64,000 bases of DNA from Gemmatimonadota bacterium. Its GTDB lineage: Bacteria; Latescibacterota; UBA2968; UBA8231. The notes below the pieces were generated by a model. That model was not told the DNA's origin. It did not search any database and was given only the letters and a program-made list of their open reading frames with translations. Made by a program: the position numbers and the translations under genes. The stretch is taken from NCBI GenBank assembly GCA_009840005.1, contig VXOR01000055.1:37069-101068 (forward strand), read 5' to 3'. This document shows positions 20,723-33,438 of the stretch, piece after piece; the first letter of the stretch is position 1, and the number at the start of each line of letters is the position of its first letter.

Positions 20723-23700
20723 GTGTTACAGACTGCCAATGCATCGCGTAAACCGACTGATTTCGATTCCATCCGCATTCAGCTCGCTTCTCCCGAGACC
20801 ATTCGCGCTTGGTCGCAAGGGGAGGTCACCAAACCCGAGACGATCAACTACCGCTCCTTCAAACCGGAGCGCGATGGGTTGTTCTGCGAACGCATCTTCG
20901 GTCCGGTCAAGGACTGGAACTGCCACTGCGGCAAGTACAAGGGCATCCGCTATCGAGGCGTAGTATGCGACCGTTGCGGCGTCGAGGTCACGCAGGTCAA
21001 GGTTCGCCGCGAGCGCCTCGGGCACATCGAGCTGGCCGTACAGGTTTCCCACATCTGGTATTTCAAGTCGCTGCCTTCGCGCATCGGAGCCCTGCTCGAC
21101 ATCTCGATGCGAAACCTTGAGCGCATCCTCTATTACGAGTCCTATGTCGTCATTGACCCGCGGGGTGCACCTGTAGAGAAGCTGGGTCTTTTGACGGAGG
21201 AGGAGCTTTTCGAGATACAAGAAGAAGGCGGCGATCCCGAGGTCGAGATGGGTGCACCCGCAGTCAAGCGGCTCTTAGAGGAAATCGACATTGAAGAGCT
21301 CTCGGCCGAGCTGCGTACCTTGGTTCGAATGGAGAGTTCGATCCAACGCAAGCAAGAAGCCCTCAAGCGCCTCAAGGTCGTCGAAGCCTTCCGCCAGTCC
21401 GAAAACCGGCCCGAGTGGATGATTCTCGACAACATTCCGGTCATTCCGCCGGATCTGCGTCCCTTGGTGCCCTTAGAGGGTGGTCGCTTTGCCACTTCCG
21501 ACCTCAACGACCTCTACCGCCGAGTCATCAATCGCAACAACCGCTTGAAGAAGCTGATCAACATCAAGGCTCCCGAAGTCATCCTGCGCAACGAGAAGAG
21601 GATGCTTCAGGAAGCCGTTGATGCTCTCTTCGACAACGGGCGTCGCTCGCGGGCCGTGCGCGGCGACGGCAATCGTTCGCTCAAGTCGCTCAGCGATCTG
21701 CTCAAGGGCAAACAGGGACGTTTTCGCCAGAACTTGCTAGGTAAGCGCGTTGACTATTCGGGCCGTTCGGTCATCGTCGTCGGTCCAGAGCTCAAACTGT
21801 ACCAGTGTGGTCTGCCCAAAGGAATGGCCCTAGAGCTGTTTAAACCATTTGTAATCAAAAAGTTAGAAGAAAAAGGGTTGGTGCAAACCGTCAAGAGCGC
21901 CAAGAAGCTAGTCGAGCGCGAACGCCCAGAGGTCTGGGACATTCTCGAGGAGATCATTCGCGACCACTGCGTATTGCTCAATCGGGCACCGACGTTGCAC
22001 AAGTTGGGCATTCAGGCGTTTCAGCCCATTCTCGTCGAGGGCAAGGCCATTCGCCTGCACCCGTTGGTCTGCGCTGCCTTTAATGCCGACTTCGATGGCG
22101 ACCAGATGGCCGTGCATGTCCCGCTCTCGTTCGAGTCTCAGATCGAGGCGCGGCTTCTGATGCTTTCTACTAACAACATCCTCAAGCCGGCCGATGGCGA
22201 GCCGGTCATCATGGACAACCCTCAGGACATCGTGCTCGGCAGTTATTACCTGACCAAGGTGCGTTTTAGCGAAGCAGGTGGAATCGAGCGCACTTTTGCC
22301 AACAAGACCGAGGCGGTTGCGGCTTTTGAAGCGGGTCGCATTACCTTACACCAGCCGATTATAGTGCGCGTTGATGACGAGATGGTGAATACGACTGTCG
22401 GTCGCTTGCTTTTCAACGAGGTGCTCCCGGAAGAAATCGGCTTTATCAACCGCACGGTTGACAAGGGCGATATCAAGAGGATTACCGCCCAAGTGCATCG
22501 CCTACTGGGCAACAGGCGTACGGCCGAGTTCGTCGATCAGCTCAAGAATATGGGCTATCACTACGCGACGCTGGCCGGCGTATCCATCGCCGTTGACGAC
22601 GTAGTCGTACCCGATACTAAAACCAAGCTCATTGACGGAGCGCTCAAGGAAGTAGAGAAAGTTCGCGATCAGTATGCCAACGGCATCATCACCGATGGCG
22701 AGCGCTACAACAAGATCATCGACATCTGGATGCATACCACGTCGGAGGTCTCACGCGCGGTGCAGCACACGCTTGAGGAAGTCGAAGAGGGCTTTAACTC
22801 GGTTTACATTATGAAGGATTCTGGTGCGCGCGGCAGCGAGGATCAGATCAAACAGCTAGGCGGTATGCGCGGCCTGATGAACAAGCCGCAGAAAAAGCTG
22901 ACCGGTGCCGTCGGCGAAATCATCGAAACGCCAATTATCGCCTCTTTCAAAGAAGGGCTGTCGGTACTCGAGTACTTCATCTCAACCCACGGAGCGCGCA
23001 AGGGTTTGGCCGATACGGCTCTGAAGACGGCCGAAGCCGGATATCTGACGCGGCGGATGGTCGATGTGGCTCAAGATATGGTGATCAGCGAAGAAGACTG
23101 CATGACTAGCCAAGGGCTGAAGATCGGCGCTCTCAAGGACGGAGAGGAGGTAATCGAGCCGCTGGCCGACCGCATCGTCGGTCGCGTATTGCAAGATGAC
23201 GCTCTCGATGCCGACAAAAATGTGGTGGCCCTCGAGGGTACCCTGTTGGAAGAGGAAGACGCCAAGCGCATTGCTCAAGCCGGCATTGAAGAAGTGCATA
23301 TTCGCTCGGTGCTCACATGCGAGTCCGAGCGGGGCGTGTGCATCAAGTGCTACGGACGCAACATGGGTACTGGCCGCGAGGTCAATGTGGGCGAGGCCGT
23401 TGGGGTTGTGGCAGCACAGAGCATTGGTGAACCAGGTACTCAGCTCACGCTGCGAACTTTTCACATCGGTGGTACGGCGAGTCGCATCGCCGAGCAGTCG
23501 CAGATCACTGCGCGTCGGGCTGGTCGCGTTCAATTTTCCAATGTCGATACGGTGCAAAACCCGACAGTCGGCGTCACGGTCGTCGGTCGCAACGGCGAAA
23601 TTGGCTTGCTCGACGAACAGAATCGAGTTCGCTCGTCTATCGCTACCCCTTATGGCGCAGTGCTCAAGGTCGCAGATGGAGAGCAAGTCGAGATAGGGGA

Positions 23701-24802
23701 TGTGCTGTACGAATGGGATCCATACAACAATGTGATCCTCACCGATCGCCCGGGCCGGATCCGATTCGCAGATATCAACAAAGAAACTATGCGCGAGGAA
23801 TTCGACGAAAGCACGGGCCTGAGCGTCCGCAGTATCGTCGAACAGCGCGACCGCTCGCTGAGTCCGCAAATTGATATAGAGAGCGAAGAATATGGAAACC
23901 GTTCTTTTATTATTCCGGTCGGGGCGCGTCTGCTGGTCGAAAATGGAGACCAAGTCGCACCGGGGCAGGTGTTGGTCAAAATTCCACGCGAGCGTTCCAA
24001 GACGCGCGACATCACCGGCGGTTTGCCGCGCGTTGCTGAACTCTTTGAGGCACGTCGGCCCAAGGAACCGGCGGTCATATCGGAAATCGACGGCACTGTG
24101 AGCTTTGGCGGCCTAGTTCGCGGCAACCGCGAACTATTCGTCACTCCGCTGAATCCCGAGGACGAGACAAAGAAATACTTGGTGCCCTATGGCAAGCACT
24201 TGCGCGTACACGAAGGCGACCGGGTTGAAGCTGGAGAGCGCCTCTCCGAGGGGTCGGTCAACCCGCACGATATTTTGCGGGTCCAGGGCGTGAATAAGGT
24301 ACAGGAGTACTTGGTCAACGAGATTCAGGATGTCTATCGCCTCCAGGCTGTGGAGATCAACGACAAGCACATTGAGGTGATTGTCAAACAGATGCTGCAG
24401 AAGGTGCGCATCATTGACCCAGGCGATACGAACTTCCTCGAAGGAGAGGAAGTGGATAAAATCCGCTTCAACAGGGAGAATGAAAAAGTCCTCTACGAGG
24501 GTGGAGACCCAGCCACCTGCCAGCCGATCCTTTTGGGCATTACCCGTGCTTCGCTGCGCACGGATAGCTTTATCTCTGCCGCCTCTTTCCAAGAGACAAC
24601 GCGCGTGTTGACCGAGGCAGCCGTGCAAGGCAAGATAGATCACCTGCGCGGCCTCAAGGAAAACGTCATCATCGGCCGTTTGATTCCAGCCGGTACAGGA
24701 CACTACCAAGATGGCACCTATGAGAACTTGGAGCCCGAAGGCAATGGCAAAGCCGAGTTGACCGAAGTGGCGGCTGCGGAAACAGGTGTTTTGGGCGAGT
24801 AG
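20723..24802 (+). CDS. rpoC: RNA polymerase subunit beta-prime
   Basis: About 1,359 residues. GTG 20723 is preceded by AAAGGGGG at good spacing; GTG 20717, two codons earlier, overlaps that run. The N-terminal zinc site has CHCG and CDRCG; the catalytic loop [15 protein letters not shown] carries the three Mg-binding Asp residues. The bridge and trigger helices follow, and a second zinc site is formed by [13 protein letters not shown]. The trigger loop region after [16 protein letters not shown] contains a normal-sized insertion. The gene follows rpoB by 38 bases. Confidence 0.99.
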   Translation: MLQTANASRKPTDFDSIRIQLASPETIRAWSQGEVTKPETINYRSFKPERDGLFCERIFGPVKDWNCHCGKYKGIRYRGVVCDRCGVEVTQVKVRRERLGHIELAVQVSHIWYFKSLPSRIGALLDISMRNLERILYYESYVVIDPRGAPVEKLGLLTEEELFEIQEEGGDPEVEMGAPAVKRLLEEIDIEELSAELRTLVRMESSIQRKQEALKRLKVVEAFRQSENRPEWMILDNIPVIPPDLRPLVPLEGGRFATSDLNDLYRRVINRNNRLKKLINIKAPEVILRNEKRMLQEAVDALFDNGRRSRAVRGDGNRSLKSLSDLLKGKQGRFRQNLLGKRVDYSGRSVIVVGPELKLYQCGLPKGMALELFKPFVIKKLEEKGLVQTVKSAKKLVERERPEVWDILEEIIRDHCVLLNRAPTLHKLGIQAFQPILVEGKAIRLHPLVCAAFNADFDGDQMAVHVPLSFESQIEARLLMLSTNNILKPADGEPVIMDNPQDIVLGSYYLTKVRFSEAGGIERTFANKTEAVAAFEAGRITLHQPIIVRVDDEMVNTTVGRLLFNEVLPEEIGFINRTVDKGDIKRITAQVHRLLGNRRTAEFVDQLKNMGYHYATLAGVSIAVDDVVVPDTKTKLIDGALKEVEKVRDQYANGIITDGERYNKIIDIWMHTTSEVSRAVQHTLEEVEEGFNSVYIMKDSGARGSEDQIKQLGGMRGLMNKPQKKLTGAVGEIIETPIIASFKEGLSVLEYFISTHGARKGLADTALKTAEAGYLTRRMVDVAQDMVISEEDCMTSQGLKIGALKDGEEVIEPLADRIVGRVLQDDALDADKNVVALEGTLLEEEDAKRIAQAGIEEVHIRSVLTCESERGVCIKCYGRNMGTGREVNVGEAVGVVAAQSIGEPGTQLTLRTFHIGGTASRIAEQSQITARRAGRVQFSNVDTVQNPTVGVTVVGRNGEIGLLDEQNRVRSSIATPYGAVLKVADGEQVEIGDVLYEWDPYNNVILTDRPGRIRFADINKETMREEFDESTGLSVRSIVEQRDRSLSPQIDIESEEYGNRSFIIPVGARLLVENGDQVAPGQVLVKIPRERSKTRDITGGLPRVAELFEARRPKEPAVISEIDGTVSFGGLVRGNRELFVTPLNPEDETKKYLVPYGKHLRVHEGDRVEAGERLSEGSVNPHDILRVQGVNKVQEYLVNEIQDVYRLQAVEINDKHIEVIVKQMLQKVRIIDPGDTNFLEGEEVDKIRFNRENEKVLYEGGDPATCQPILLGITRASLRTDSFISAASFQETTRVLTEAAVQGKIDHLRGLKENVIIGRLIPAGTGHYQDGTYENLEPEGNGKAELTEVAAAETGVLGE

Positions 24803-24804
24803 TA

Positions 24805-24835
24805 TTGACAGTTATACAATTTATATGTAAATTGT
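24805..24835 (+). promoter_or_regulatory. Promoter candidate with overlapping inverted repeat upstream of rpsL
   Basis: TTGACA (24805-24810), a 17-base spacer and TAAATT (24828-24833). The spacer and -10 box carry an inverted repeat ACAATTTA (24816-24823), loop TATG, TAAATTGT (24828-24835). A promoter here would start rpsL-rpsG-fusA-tuf and the S10 genes; the repeat could be an operator. Confidence 0.5.
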
Positions 24836-24876
24836 GAGCTTGCTATTTATTACAGAATGACGAGGAGAAACAGCGT

Positions 24877-25248
24877 TTGCCAACGGTTAGCCAGCTGGTT
24901 CGCAAAAGCCGGCAAAAATCACTAAAAAAGACGGATTCCCCAGCGCTGAGAGGTTGTCCCCAGCGCCGTGGCGTTTGCACGCGTGTTTACACCCAGACGC
25001 CCAAGAAGCCCAACTCGGCTCTGCGCAAGATGGCTCGCGTGCGTTTGACTACGGGGATTGAAGTCACAGCTTACGTGCCGGGCGAGGGCCACACGCTGCA
25101 GGAACACTCCATCGTCTTAGTGCGCGGAGGTCGTATCAAGGACTGCCCTGGTGTGCGCTACCACATCGTGCGTGGCGTCCTCGATGCGACGGGCGTGGCC
25201 GATCGCCGTCAGGGTCGCTCCAAGTATGGCACCCGGCGGCCAACCTAG
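24877..25248 (+). CDS. rpsL: Ribosomal protein uS12
   Basis: 123 residues from a TTG start preceded by GAGGAG. The decoding-site loops KKPNSALRK and [13 protein letters not shown] are present, with the streptomycin-sensitive lysines in both. The N-terminal LVRKSRQK and the C-terminal RSKYGTRRP are standard. First gene of the str operon. Confidence 0.98.
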   Translation: MPTVSQLVRKSRQKSLKKTDSPALRGCPQRRGVCTRVYTQTPKKPNSALRKMARVRLTTGIEVTAYVPGEGHTLQEHSIVLVRGGRIKDCPGVRYHIVRGVLDATGVADRRQGRSKYGTRRPT

Positions 25249-25257
25249 GTATAAGTA

Positions 25258-25728
25258 ATGTCGCGGCGTAAAAGAGCAGTCAAACGCAAGCTGCTGCCAG
25301 ACCCGAAATTCCACAATGTCTTGGCGGCGAGGTTCGTAAATTCGCTGATGAAGCAAGGCAAGAAGAGCTTGGCCGAGCGCATATTCTACGACTCGATTGA
25401 CTTGGCCGCCGAGCGCAGTGGCCAAGACGGGATTGATGTCTTCCAGAAGGCGCTGGAAAATGCCAAGCCCATCGTCATGGTTAAATCGCGGCGAGTCGGT
25501 GGTCAAACGTATCAAGTGCCGGTCGAAATGCGGCCAGACGAGCGCACGGCGCGTTCGATTCGCTGGTTGATTCGCTTCGCCCGCGAGCGCTCTGAGCGCA
25601 CCATGGCCGAACGGTTGGCCAACGAGTTTATCGCTGCGTCAAGGGGTGAAGGTGGGGCTGTGCGAATGAAGGAAGACGTCCACCGCATGGCCGAGGCGAA
25701 TAAAGCCTTCGCTCATTACAGATTTTAG
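25258..25728 (+). CDS. rpsG: Ribosomal protein uS7
   Basis: 156 residues with the S7 opening [17 protein letters not shown] and the conserved beta-hairpin region [17 protein letters not shown]7 initiates assembly of the 30S head and contacts the E-site tRNA. It lies 9 bases after rpsL. Confidence 0.98.
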   Translation: MSRRKRAVKRKLLPDPKFHNVLAARFVNSLMKQGKKSLAERIFYDSIDLAAERSGQDGIDVFQKALENAKPIVMVKSRRVGGQTYQVPVEMRPDERTARSIRWLIRFARERSERTMAERLANEFIAASRGEGGAVRMKEDVHRMAEANKAFAHYRF

Positions 25729-25744
25729 GGAGTTCTCAGGCCAA

Positions 25745-27823
25745 ATGGCACGAAAGTTCGCACAAAAAGACACGCGCAATATCGGGATTGCGGCTCACAT
25801 TGACGCTGGCAAGACCACTACGACCGAGCGGATCCTCTACTATACTGGTCGAGTCCACCGCATGGGGGAGGTCCATGATGGTACAGCGACGATGGACTGG
25901 ATGGAGCAAGAGCGCGAGCGCGGAATTACCATAACCTCTGCCGCTACTGCTTGCCAGTGGAAGGATCACCGCATCAACATAATCGACACGCCCGGCCATG
26001 TGGATTTTACTGCCGAGGTCGAGCGTTCGCTGCGTGTACTCGACGGTGCCATAGGTGTTTTCTGCGCGGTCGGCGGAGTTGAGCCGCAGTCCGAGACCGT
26101 CTGGCGCCAAGCCGACAAATACCGCGTCCCGCGCATTGCTTTTGTCAACAAAATGGATCGCAATGGAGCTGATTTTTTTCAGGTACTCAGCATGCTCCAA
26201 GAGCGATTGAATAGCAATTTTGTGCCGGTCCAGTTGCCCATCGGCGTTGGCGAGACGTTCAACGGCTTGATAGACTTGGTCGAGATGAAGGCCATTACCT
26301 ACGAAGAGGCTAGTCAAGGCGTCAAGTTTTTCGAGGACGAGATCCCTGCGGACCTGCTAGAGGGGGCCTTGCAATACCGCGAAAAGCTGTTAGAGTCGGT
26401 GGCTGAATTCGACGATGGACTGCTCGAAAAATTTCTCGAAGGGGAGGAAATTCACCCCGACGAAATCAGAGCTGCGTTGCGCCAAGCCACCATCTCGCTG
26501 AAGGCCGTGCCCGTAACGTGCGGCAGTGCTTATAAATATAAAGGCGTCCAGCGCTTGCTCGACGCGGTGCTACACTATCTGCCGTCTCCAGCCGACATCG
26601 GCGAAGTCGAGGGTATGCTGCCCCATTCCAGCACGGAAGCGGTGCGTCCTGCCCTCGATGATGCGCCTTTTGCCGGGTTAGCCTTTAAGGTTATGACGGA
26701 TCCCTTTGTTGGGCGTCTCACCTTTGTTCGCGTCTATTCAGGTGTGCTAAGCTCGGGCACGTATCTCTACAATGTGCCGACTGAGCGTCGCGAGCGCACC
26801 GCGCGCTTGCTAGAGATGCATGCCAACGACCGCACCGAGTTATCTCGTGCCTATGCCGGTGATATAGTCGCGGTGGTCGGCCTCAAAAACACGACTACTG
26901 GCGATACGCTTTGCGACGAGCAGCATCCCATTGTCTTGGAAAAGATCGAATTCGCCGAGCCGGTGGTCCACGTGGCAATTGAGCCAAAGACGCGAGTAGA
27001 TCAGGAGCAGCTATACATTGCCCTGTCCAAGCTCAGCGAGGAAGATCCAACTTTTCAGATCAAGTTCGACGACGAGACGGGCCAGACGATTATGTCGGGC
27101 ATGGGCGAATTGCACTTAGATATTCTTATCGATCGCCTCTTCCGAGAATTCAAGGTCGAAGCCAATGTCGGCAAGCCCCAAGTGGCCTACAAAGAAGGTC
27201 TGCGCAAGGCCGTCGAGATTACAGGTAGGTTTGTGCGACAGACCGGAGGCCGCGGTCAGTACGGGCACGTCGAGTTGGAAATCGAGCCGGGCGAGCCGGG
27301 CAGTGGGCTGGTATTCGAGTCGAAGATTGTCGGTGGCAACATTCCTAGGGAATACATCAATCCAGTGCGCGAGGGCATTATTGAAGCGATGAGCACCGGT
27401 CCTGTTGCCGGTTACCCGATCGAAGATGTTAAAGTCGTGCTGGTAGATGGATCGTATCACGAGGTTGACTCATCGGAAGTCGCCTTTAAGGTCGCTGGAT
27501 CCATGGCCTTCAAAGACGGTGCCGCGAAGGCATCTCCCTATCTCATGGAGCCGATTATGGAGTTGGAGGTCGTCGTCCCCGATCAATATCTGGGCGACGT
27601 AATGGGCGATCTCAATTCGCACCGCGGCGAGATACAGGGCATCAATCCCCGTTCCGATGCCCAAGTCGTCAAAGCTTTCGTGCCGCTGAGCGAGACTTTT
27701 GGCTACGCCACGCGCCTGCGTTCGCTGACCCAAGGCCGGGCGCTTTTTACCATGCAGTTTTCCAAATACCAAGCCGTCCCAAGCAACATCACCGAACAAA
27801 TCATCGACAGCACTCGAGGTTAA
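25745..27823 (+). CDS. fusA: Elongation factor G
   Basis: 692 residues, full length, in the str operon order rpsL-rpsG-fusA-tuf. G motifs: [32 protein letters not shown] and NKMD, followed by domains II-V with the domain IV tip and the C-terminal EGRGAF-like region. It drives tRNA-mRNA translocation by GTP hydrolysis. It is the canonical type rather than an EF-G2 paralogue. Confidence 0.98.
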   Translation: MARKFAQKDTRNIGIAAHIDAGKTTTTERILYYTGRVHRMGEVHDGTATMDWMEQERERGITITSAATACQWKDHRINIIDTPGHVDFTAEVERSLRVLDGAIGVFCAVGGVEPQSETVWRQADKYRVPRIAFVNKMDRNGADFFQVLSMLQERLNSNFVPVQLPIGVGETFNGLIDLVEMKAITYEEASQGVKFFEDEIPADLLEGALQYREKLLESVAEFDDGLLEKFLEGEEIHPDEIRAALRQATISLKAVPVTCGSAYKYKGVQRLLDAVLHYLPSPADIGEVEGMLPHSSTEAVRPALDDAPFAGLAFKVMTDPFVGRLTFVRVYSGVLSSGTYLYNVPTERRERTARLLEMHANDRTELSRAYAGDIVAVVGLKNTTTGDTLCDEQHPIVLEKIEFAEPVVHVAIEPKTRVDQEQLYIALSKLSEEDPTFQIKFDDETGQTIMSGMGELHLDILIDRLFREFKVEANVGKPQVAYKEGLRKAVEITGRFVRQTGGRGQYGHVELEIEPGEPGSGLVFESKIVGGNIPREYINPVREGIIEAMSTGPVAGYPIEDVKVVLVDGSYHEVDSSEVAFKVAGSMAFKDGAAKASPYLMEPIMELEVVVPDQYLGDVMGDLNSHRGEIQGINPRSDAQVVKAFVPLSETFGYATRLRSLTQGRALFTMQFSKYQAVPSNITEQIIDSTRG

Positions 27824-27862
27824 GCGGTAACCCGCCTTTCAGAACAGGAGAGGATTTAAGAA

Positions 27863-29053
<1,191 letters not shown>

Positions 29054-29082
29054 GAAAAGCCGCGTTAGGGAGATGCGAGCCA

Positions 29083-29391
29083 GTGGCAGTTGACAGAATA
29101 CGCATTCGCCTCAAAGCCTACGACCACATGGCGTTGGACAAATCCGTGGACGAAATCGTCCAGACGGTCAAGCGCAGTGGGGCCCGCATCGCTGGCCCGG
29201 TGCCACTGCCGACGGCTCGCACGGTGTACACCGTGCTGAGATCTCCACATGTGGACAAGAAATCGCGCGAACAGTTTGAGACGCGCATCCACAAGCGGCT
29301 CATCGACATTTACGATTCAACGCCGCAGACTGTGGACGCGCTGATGAAGCTCGATCTGCCGGCGGGCATCGGCATCGACATAAAGGTTTGA
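29083..29391 (+). CDS. rpsJ: Ribosomal protein uS10
   Basis: 102 residues from GTG 29083 (AGGGAG upstream). [17 protein letters not shown] and GPVPLPT are diagnostic. S10 (NusE) is a 30S head protein that also binds NusB/NusG. First gene of the S10 operon. The next gene should be rplC but is rplD, 7 bases later. Confidence 0.98.
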   Translation: MAVDRIRIRLKAYDHMALDKSVDEIVQTVKRSGARIAGPVPLPTARTVYTVLRSPHVDKKSREQFETRIHKRLIDIYDSTPQTVDALMKLDLPAGIGIDIKV

Positions 29392-29398
29392 TTGGATC

Positions 29399-30037
29399 AT
29401 GGGCGTGCAGGTAGAAGTGCTAAACAGCGAAGGGCAAGCAAACGACTCAGTGGAATTGCCCGAGGATTTGTTCGGCATTGAGGTTTCGGAGTACGCCCTC
29501 TACCGAGCGGTTGTCGCCACCCAAGCGAATCAGCGGCAGGGAACGGCCTCGGCTAAGACCCGCTCTGAAATAGCCCGCACGAGCAAGAAGCACCACCGCC
29601 AGAAAGGCACGGGTTGGGCGCGTCGAGGTTCACTGCGCTCGCCTTTAGTGCGAGGCGGTGGTGTGGCCTTTGGTCCTCGCCCCCGTTCTTATTCTTCTAA
29701 GTTGCCCAAGTCCCTCAAGCGTCTGGCCTTTCGCTCGGCACTCACGCTCAAAGGTACGGAAGGGCAGGTCAAGATCGTCACTGAATTTGACTTTCCCGCT
29801 CCCAGTACCCGTTCCTTTCAGAAGGTTATTGAAGCGTGCGGCCTCAAAGATCAGAAGGTTCTGTTCATTACTCTGGAAAGTTCGCCAGTATTGATCAAAT
29901 CGAGCCGCAATCTGCCCAAGGTAAAAATGGCTCATCTAGGGTCGCTATCTACGTATGATTTGCTAGCAGCGGACGTGGTTTTATTTACGCGCCAAGCCTT
30001 TGACCGGCTCGTAGAAAATCGTGGCCAAAGGGACTGA
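29399..30037 (+). CDS. rplD: Ribosomal protein uL4
   Basis: 212 residues with the extended tunnel loop KKHHRQKGTGWARRGSLRSP and GGGVAFGPRPRSYS. L4 lines the exit tunnel and in enterobacteria represses the S10 operon. It follows rpsJ directly; the usual rplC in between is absent. Confidence 0.98.
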   Translation: MGVQVEVLNSEGQANDSVELPEDLFGIEVSEYALYRAVVATQANQRQGTASAKTRSEIARTSKKHHRQKGTGWARRGSLRSPLVRGGGVAFGPRPRSYSSKLPKSLKRLAFRSALTLKGTEGQVKIVTEFDFPAPSTRSFQKVIEACGLKDQKVLFITLESSPVLIKSSRNLPKVKMAHLGSLSTYDLLAADVVLFTRQAFDRLVENRGQRD

Positions 30038-30041
30038 GAAA

Positions 30042-30326
30042 ATGAACCCGCGAGCGATTATTCAGAAGCCGGTGATTACCGAAAAAGCCTCCATGTTACG
30101 CGAGGGCAACAAATACGCCTTTCGCGTCCATCCCAAGGCCAACAAATTCCAGATCCGTCAGGCAGTAGAATCCATTTTTTCGGTTAAAGTTGAATCCGTC
30201 CGCACCATCAAAGTCCCCAGCAAGCCCAAGCGGCAAGGGATGTACCTAGGGCGGCGTGCTAGTTGGAAAAAGGCCTATGTGACGCTCCGGGCCGGCGACT
30301 CCATTGAATTTGCAGAAAATACCTAG
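30042..30326 (+). CDS. rplW: Ribosomal protein uL23
   Basis: 94 residues starting MNPRAIIQKPVITEKAS, as is normal for the family. I prefer ATG 30042 (AAAGG ten bases before) to GTG 30021, which would lie inside rplD with no ribosome site. L23 sits at the exit tunnel and docks trigger factor and SRP. It starts 4 bases after the rplD stop. Confidence 0.96.
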   Translation: MNPRAIIQKPVITEKASMLREGNKYAFRVHPKANKFQIRQAVESIFSVKVESVRTIKVPSKPKRQGMYLGRRASWKKAYVTLRAGDSIEFAENT

Positions 30327-30342
30327 CTAAACTGGACTTAAG

Positions 30343-31176
30343 ATGGCAGTCAAGAAATTCCGTCCCACAACTCCGACGCTGCGCTACAAGACGGTCAATT
30401 CCTTTGAGGAACTGACACGCAGCAAGCCCGAGAAGTCGTTACTTGCTGCGGCTGTTAGCAAATCGGGCGGGCGCAACAATCAGGGCCGCATGACCATGCG
30501 TCGGCGTGGAGGGGGGCATAAGCGGCGCTATCGCGTCATCGACTTCAAGCGCACCAAGCTTGGTGTGCCAGGTCGGGTCGCCGCAATTGAATACGATCCT
30601 AACCGCTCGGCGTTTATTGCTCTGATTGTCTACGCCGATGGAGATAAGCGCTATATTCTCGCGCCTTTGGGCCTGAAGGTTGGGGCCGAGATCTCCGCAG
30701 GTTCCAATGCTCCAATCCGGGTCGGCAATGCCCTGCCGTTGGCCAATATTCCCTTGGGAGCAACGGTTCACAATGTCGAACTCAATCCCGGCCACGGTGG
30801 GCAGCTAGCACGCAGCGCGGGCGCTGAAGTGCAGCTTCTCGGTCGCGATGGCGGGCGGGCGCAACTGCGTCTGCCTTCGGGGGAAAATCGCGAAGTACCT
30901 GTCCAGTGCATGGCCACCTTGGGGCAGGTGGGCAATATAGAGCACGCTAATATTGTCATTGGCAAAGCTGGTCGCTCCCGTTGGTTGGGGCGCAGACCCA
31001 AGGTGCGGGGCGTAGTTATGAATCCGGTTGACCACCCGCATGGGGGAGGTGAAGGCCGATCTTCAGGTGGACGGCACCCGGTCACCCCTTGGGGCAAGCC
31101 CACTAAGGGCTACAAGACGCGCAAGCGCAAAAACCAAAGCAATCAGTGGATTATACGTCGGCGAAACGCGAAGTAG
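30343..31176 (+). CDS. rplB: Ribosomal protein uL2
   Basis: 277 residues. The C-terminal [20 protein letters not shown] loop near the peptidyl-transferase centre, with its essential His, is intact. A basic [15 protein letters not shown]-terminus and KTRKRK tail are typical. Confidence 0.98.
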   Translation: MAVKKFRPTTPTLRYKTVNSFEELTRSKPEKSLLAAAVSKSGGRNNQGRMTMRRRGGGHKRRYRVIDFKRTKLGVPGRVAAIEYDPNRSAFIALIVYADGDKRYILAPLGLKVGAEISAGSNAPIRVGNALPLANIPLGATVHNVELNPGHGGQLARSAGAEVQLLGRDGGRAQLRLPSGENREVPVQCMATLGQVGNIEHANIVIGKAGRSRWLGRRPKVRGVVMNPVDHPHGGGEGRSSGGRHPVTPWGKPTKGYKTRKRKNQSNQWIIRRRNAK

Positions 31177-31185
31177 CGAGAGATT

Positions 31186-31473
31186 ATGCCAAGATCGATC
31201 AAAAAAGGCCCTTTTGTTGACGGGCATTTAGCAAAAAAGGTCGAACACCTCAATCGCACGGGCGATAAGCAGGTCGTGCGGACTTGGTCGCGGCGCTCGA
31301 CCATTACGCCCGACTTCGTCGGCCATACGCTAGCCGTTTACAACGGCAATAAGTTCATTCCAGTGTACATCACTGAGAACATGGTCGGGCACAAGCTCGG
31401 CGAGTTTGCTCCGACCCGCACTTTTCGCGGTCACGGAGGCCGGTTGACCGAGCGCGGCACGAGGATTCAATAG
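31186..31473 (+). CDS. rpsS: Ribosomal protein uS19
   Basis: 95 residues opening [19 protein letters not shown], with the conserved [27 protein letters not shown] core. S19 binds the 30S head with S13. Spacing to rplB is 9 bases and to rplV one base. Confidence 0.98.
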   Translation: MPRSIKKGPFVDGHLAKKVEHLNRTGDKQVVRTWSRRSTITPDFVGHTLAVYNGNKFIPVYITENMVGHKLGEFAPTRTFRGHGGRLTERGTRIQ

Positions 31474-31474
31474 C

Positions 31475-31822
31475 ATGGAAGCCCAAGCCGTCCTCAAACA
31501 AATTGGCGTACCGACCACTAAGGTGCGCCAGCTTATCGACCTGATTCGCGGCAAGCCGGTCGATGAGGCGCTTACCATTCTCCGGTTTTCGCCTCGCCCA
31601 GTAGCCAAGCTAGTCGAAAAGACCCTGCGTTCGGCCATATCGAATGGGATCAATCAGGACGAGGAAAATCCGGTTGACGCCGATGATCTCTATGTAATTC
31701 GCGTCTTCGCCGACGAAGGACGCGATCTCAAGCGCATTCGTCCACGGGCTCGCGGCTCGGCCGATCGCATTCGCAAGCGCCACTGCAATCTCACGGTCGT
31801 CGTTAGCGACGAGGTCAACTAA
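31475..31822 (+). CDS. rplV: Ribosomal protein uL22
   Basis: 115 residues. The tunnel beta-hairpin region is RIRPRARGSADRIRKRHCN. L22 touches all 23S domains and the macrolide site. The start is one base after the rpsS stop, so the two are translationally coupled. Confidence 0.98.
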   Translation: MEAQAVLKQIGVPTTKVRQLIDLIRGKPVDEALTILRFSPRPVAKLVEKTLRSAISNGINQDEENPVDADDLYVIRVFADEGRDLKRIRPRARGSADRIRKRHCNLTVVVSDEVN

Positions 31823-31832
31823 GGGGGACACC

Positions 31833-32489
31833 TTGGGCCAGAAAACACATCCATACGGCTTCCGTCTCGGGGTCATCAAGCCTTGGCGTTCAAATTGGTT
31901 CGCTGAAAAGGATTTTTCCGAGTTGCTCAAGGAAGACCTCATGTTGCGGCGCTACGTGCGTCAGCGCCTACAGCGAGCTGGCGTATCTCAGATTAATATC
32001 GAACGCCAACCCAAGCGAGTTACCGTTGAAGTGCACACAGCGCGTCCTGGTATTGCCATTGGTCGTCGCGGGGCCGAAGTCGATAAAATTCGCGACGAGC
32101 TCAAGGCGCTGACTAGCAAGGATGTTTCTCTCAACATCCAAGAGATCAAAAAGCCCGAACTAGATGCTCAGCTAGTGGCCGACAATCTGGCTCGCCAGTT
32201 AGAACAACGCGTTTCCTTTCGCCGGGCCATGAAGAAATCTGTAGCCTCGTCGATGCGCATGGGGGCCGAAGGTATCCGCATCGTCTGTTCCGGGCGCATC
32301 GGTGGTTCGGAGATGGGCAGGCGCGAGCGTTCCGAGCCAGCCGGTCGGGTCCCATTGCACACGCTGCGCGCTGATATCGACTACGCCATGGCAACGGCTT
32401 ATACCGTATCGGGGACTGTGGGCGTAAAAGTTTGGATTTGTCACGGCGAAGTTATGGCCGAAGGAGAAGGGGCCGCTCAGGCGGTCTGA
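31833..32489 (+). CDS. rpsC: Ribosomal protein uS3
   Basis: 218 residues from TTG 31833 (AAGGGGG upstream). The start GQKTHPYGFRLGVIK, KH-domain motif IGRRGAEVDKI and C-terminal GRIGGSEMGRRE are diagnostic. S3 forms part of the mRNA entry helicase. Confidence 0.98.
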   Translation: MGQKTHPYGFRLGVIKPWRSNWFAEKDFSELLKEDLMLRRYVRQRLQRAGVSQINIERQPKRVTVEVHTARPGIAIGRRGAEVDKIRDELKALTSKDVSLNIQEIKKPELDAQLVADNLARQLEQRVSFRRAMKKSVASSMRMGAEGIRIVCSGRIGGSEMGRRERSEPAGRVPLHTLRADIDYAMATAYTVSGTVGVKVWICHGEVMAEGEGAAQAV

Positions 32490-32507
32490 TTACAGCGAGG
32501 CTCTCTT

Positions 32508-32915
32508 ATGTTGATGCCCAAGAAGTCCAAGTGGAGGAAGCAGGCGCGAGGCCGCATGCGCGGCCAAACCAAAGGCGGGGACATGGTCTCCTTCGGCGAA
32601 TACGGCCTCAAAGCCCTCGAGCCTTGTTGGATTACCAGTCGTCAGATTGAGGCCATGCGCGTGGCGATTAGTCGGGCAATGAGCCGTACGGGCAAGATGT
32701 GGATCCGCATTTTCCCCGACAAACCGATCACCAAGAAACCGGCTGAAACCCGCATGGGTAAAGGCAAGGGGCCGCCCGAGGGATGGGTTGCGGTGGTCAA
32801 ACCTGGGCGGGTGATGGTCGAGCTTTCTGGGGTGCCCGAAGACACGGCCCGCGAGGCATTCCGCCGGGCTGGCCACAAACTGCCCATCAAGACCAAGGTC
32901 GTCAAACGAGTATGA
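32508..32915 (+). CDS. rplP: Ribosomal protein uL16
   Basis: 135 residues beginning [19 protein letters not shown], with the conserved [22 protein letters not shown] segment that reaches toward the A-site tRNA and the peptidyl-transferase centre. It is 4 bases from rpmC. Confidence 0.98.
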   Translation: MLMPKKSKWRKQARGRMRGQTKGGDMVSFGEYGLKALEPCWITSRQIEAMRVAISRAMSRTGKMWIRIFPDKPITKKPAETRMGKGKGPPEGWVAVVKPGRVMVELSGVPEDTAREAFRRAGHKLPIKTKVVKRV

Positions 32916-32919
32916 GGTT

Positions 32920-33135
32920 ATGAAGGTCAGTGAATTGCGCGAAATGAGTTCAGAAGAAGTGCAAAACAGGCTGGAAGAGCTACACGAGGAATTCTTCAAC
33001 CTGCGTTTTCAGCACGTAGCCGGCCAGTTAACTAGTCCCATTCGGTTACGGCAAGTGCGGCGCGATATTGCCAAGGCGCACACCGTGCTCAAAGAGCACG
33101 CACTCGGCATTCGCTCCTTGGCCGGCGGGAAGTAG
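32920..33135 (+). CDS. rpmC: Ribosomal protein uL29
   Basis: 71 residues, two long helices (LREMSSEEVQNRLEELHEEF; RLRQVRRDIAKAHTVL). L29 binds L23 near the tunnel exit. Start ATG 32920. Confidence 0.97.
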   Translation: MKVSELREMSSEEVQNRLEELHEEFFNLRFQHVAGQLTSPIRLRQVRRDIAKAHTVLKEHALGIRSLAGGK

Positions 33136-33142
33136 GTGGCAG

Positions 33143-33412
33143 ATGGCTAAACAAAAGAGGGACCGGCGCTTGGACCGGCGTCAGGCCGAAGGCCGAGTGC
33201 TCAAGGCCAACAACGTCAAGACGCGGATCGTAGCGGTCGAACAGCGCATTCCGCATGCCCTGTATGGCCGGATCATCCGCCGCACCGCCAAGTTCGTCGC
33301 CCACGATGAGCGAGAAGAGTCGCAGGTTGGCGATCTCGTGCGCATTGAGGAATGCCGCCCCATGAGCAAAACCAAGCGTTGGCGGCTCGTTGATATATTA
33401 GAGCGGCAGTAG
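33143..33412 (+). CDS. rpsQ: Ribosomal protein uS17
   Basis: 89 residues from ATG 33143; the longer open frame back to 33068 lies inside rpmC. The OB-fold core HALYGRIIRRTAKFVAHDE and IEECRPMSKTKRWRLVDIL are typical. The N-terminus is somewhat extended and very basic (KQKRDRRLDRRQAEGR). Confidence 0.97.
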   Translation: MAKQKRDRRLDRRQAEGRVLKANNVKTRIVAVEQRIPHALYGRIIRRTAKFVAHDEREESQVGDLVRIEECRPMSKTKRWRLVDILERQ

Positions 33413-33438
33413 ATTAAATTTAGGCTTGTAGGAACAAA

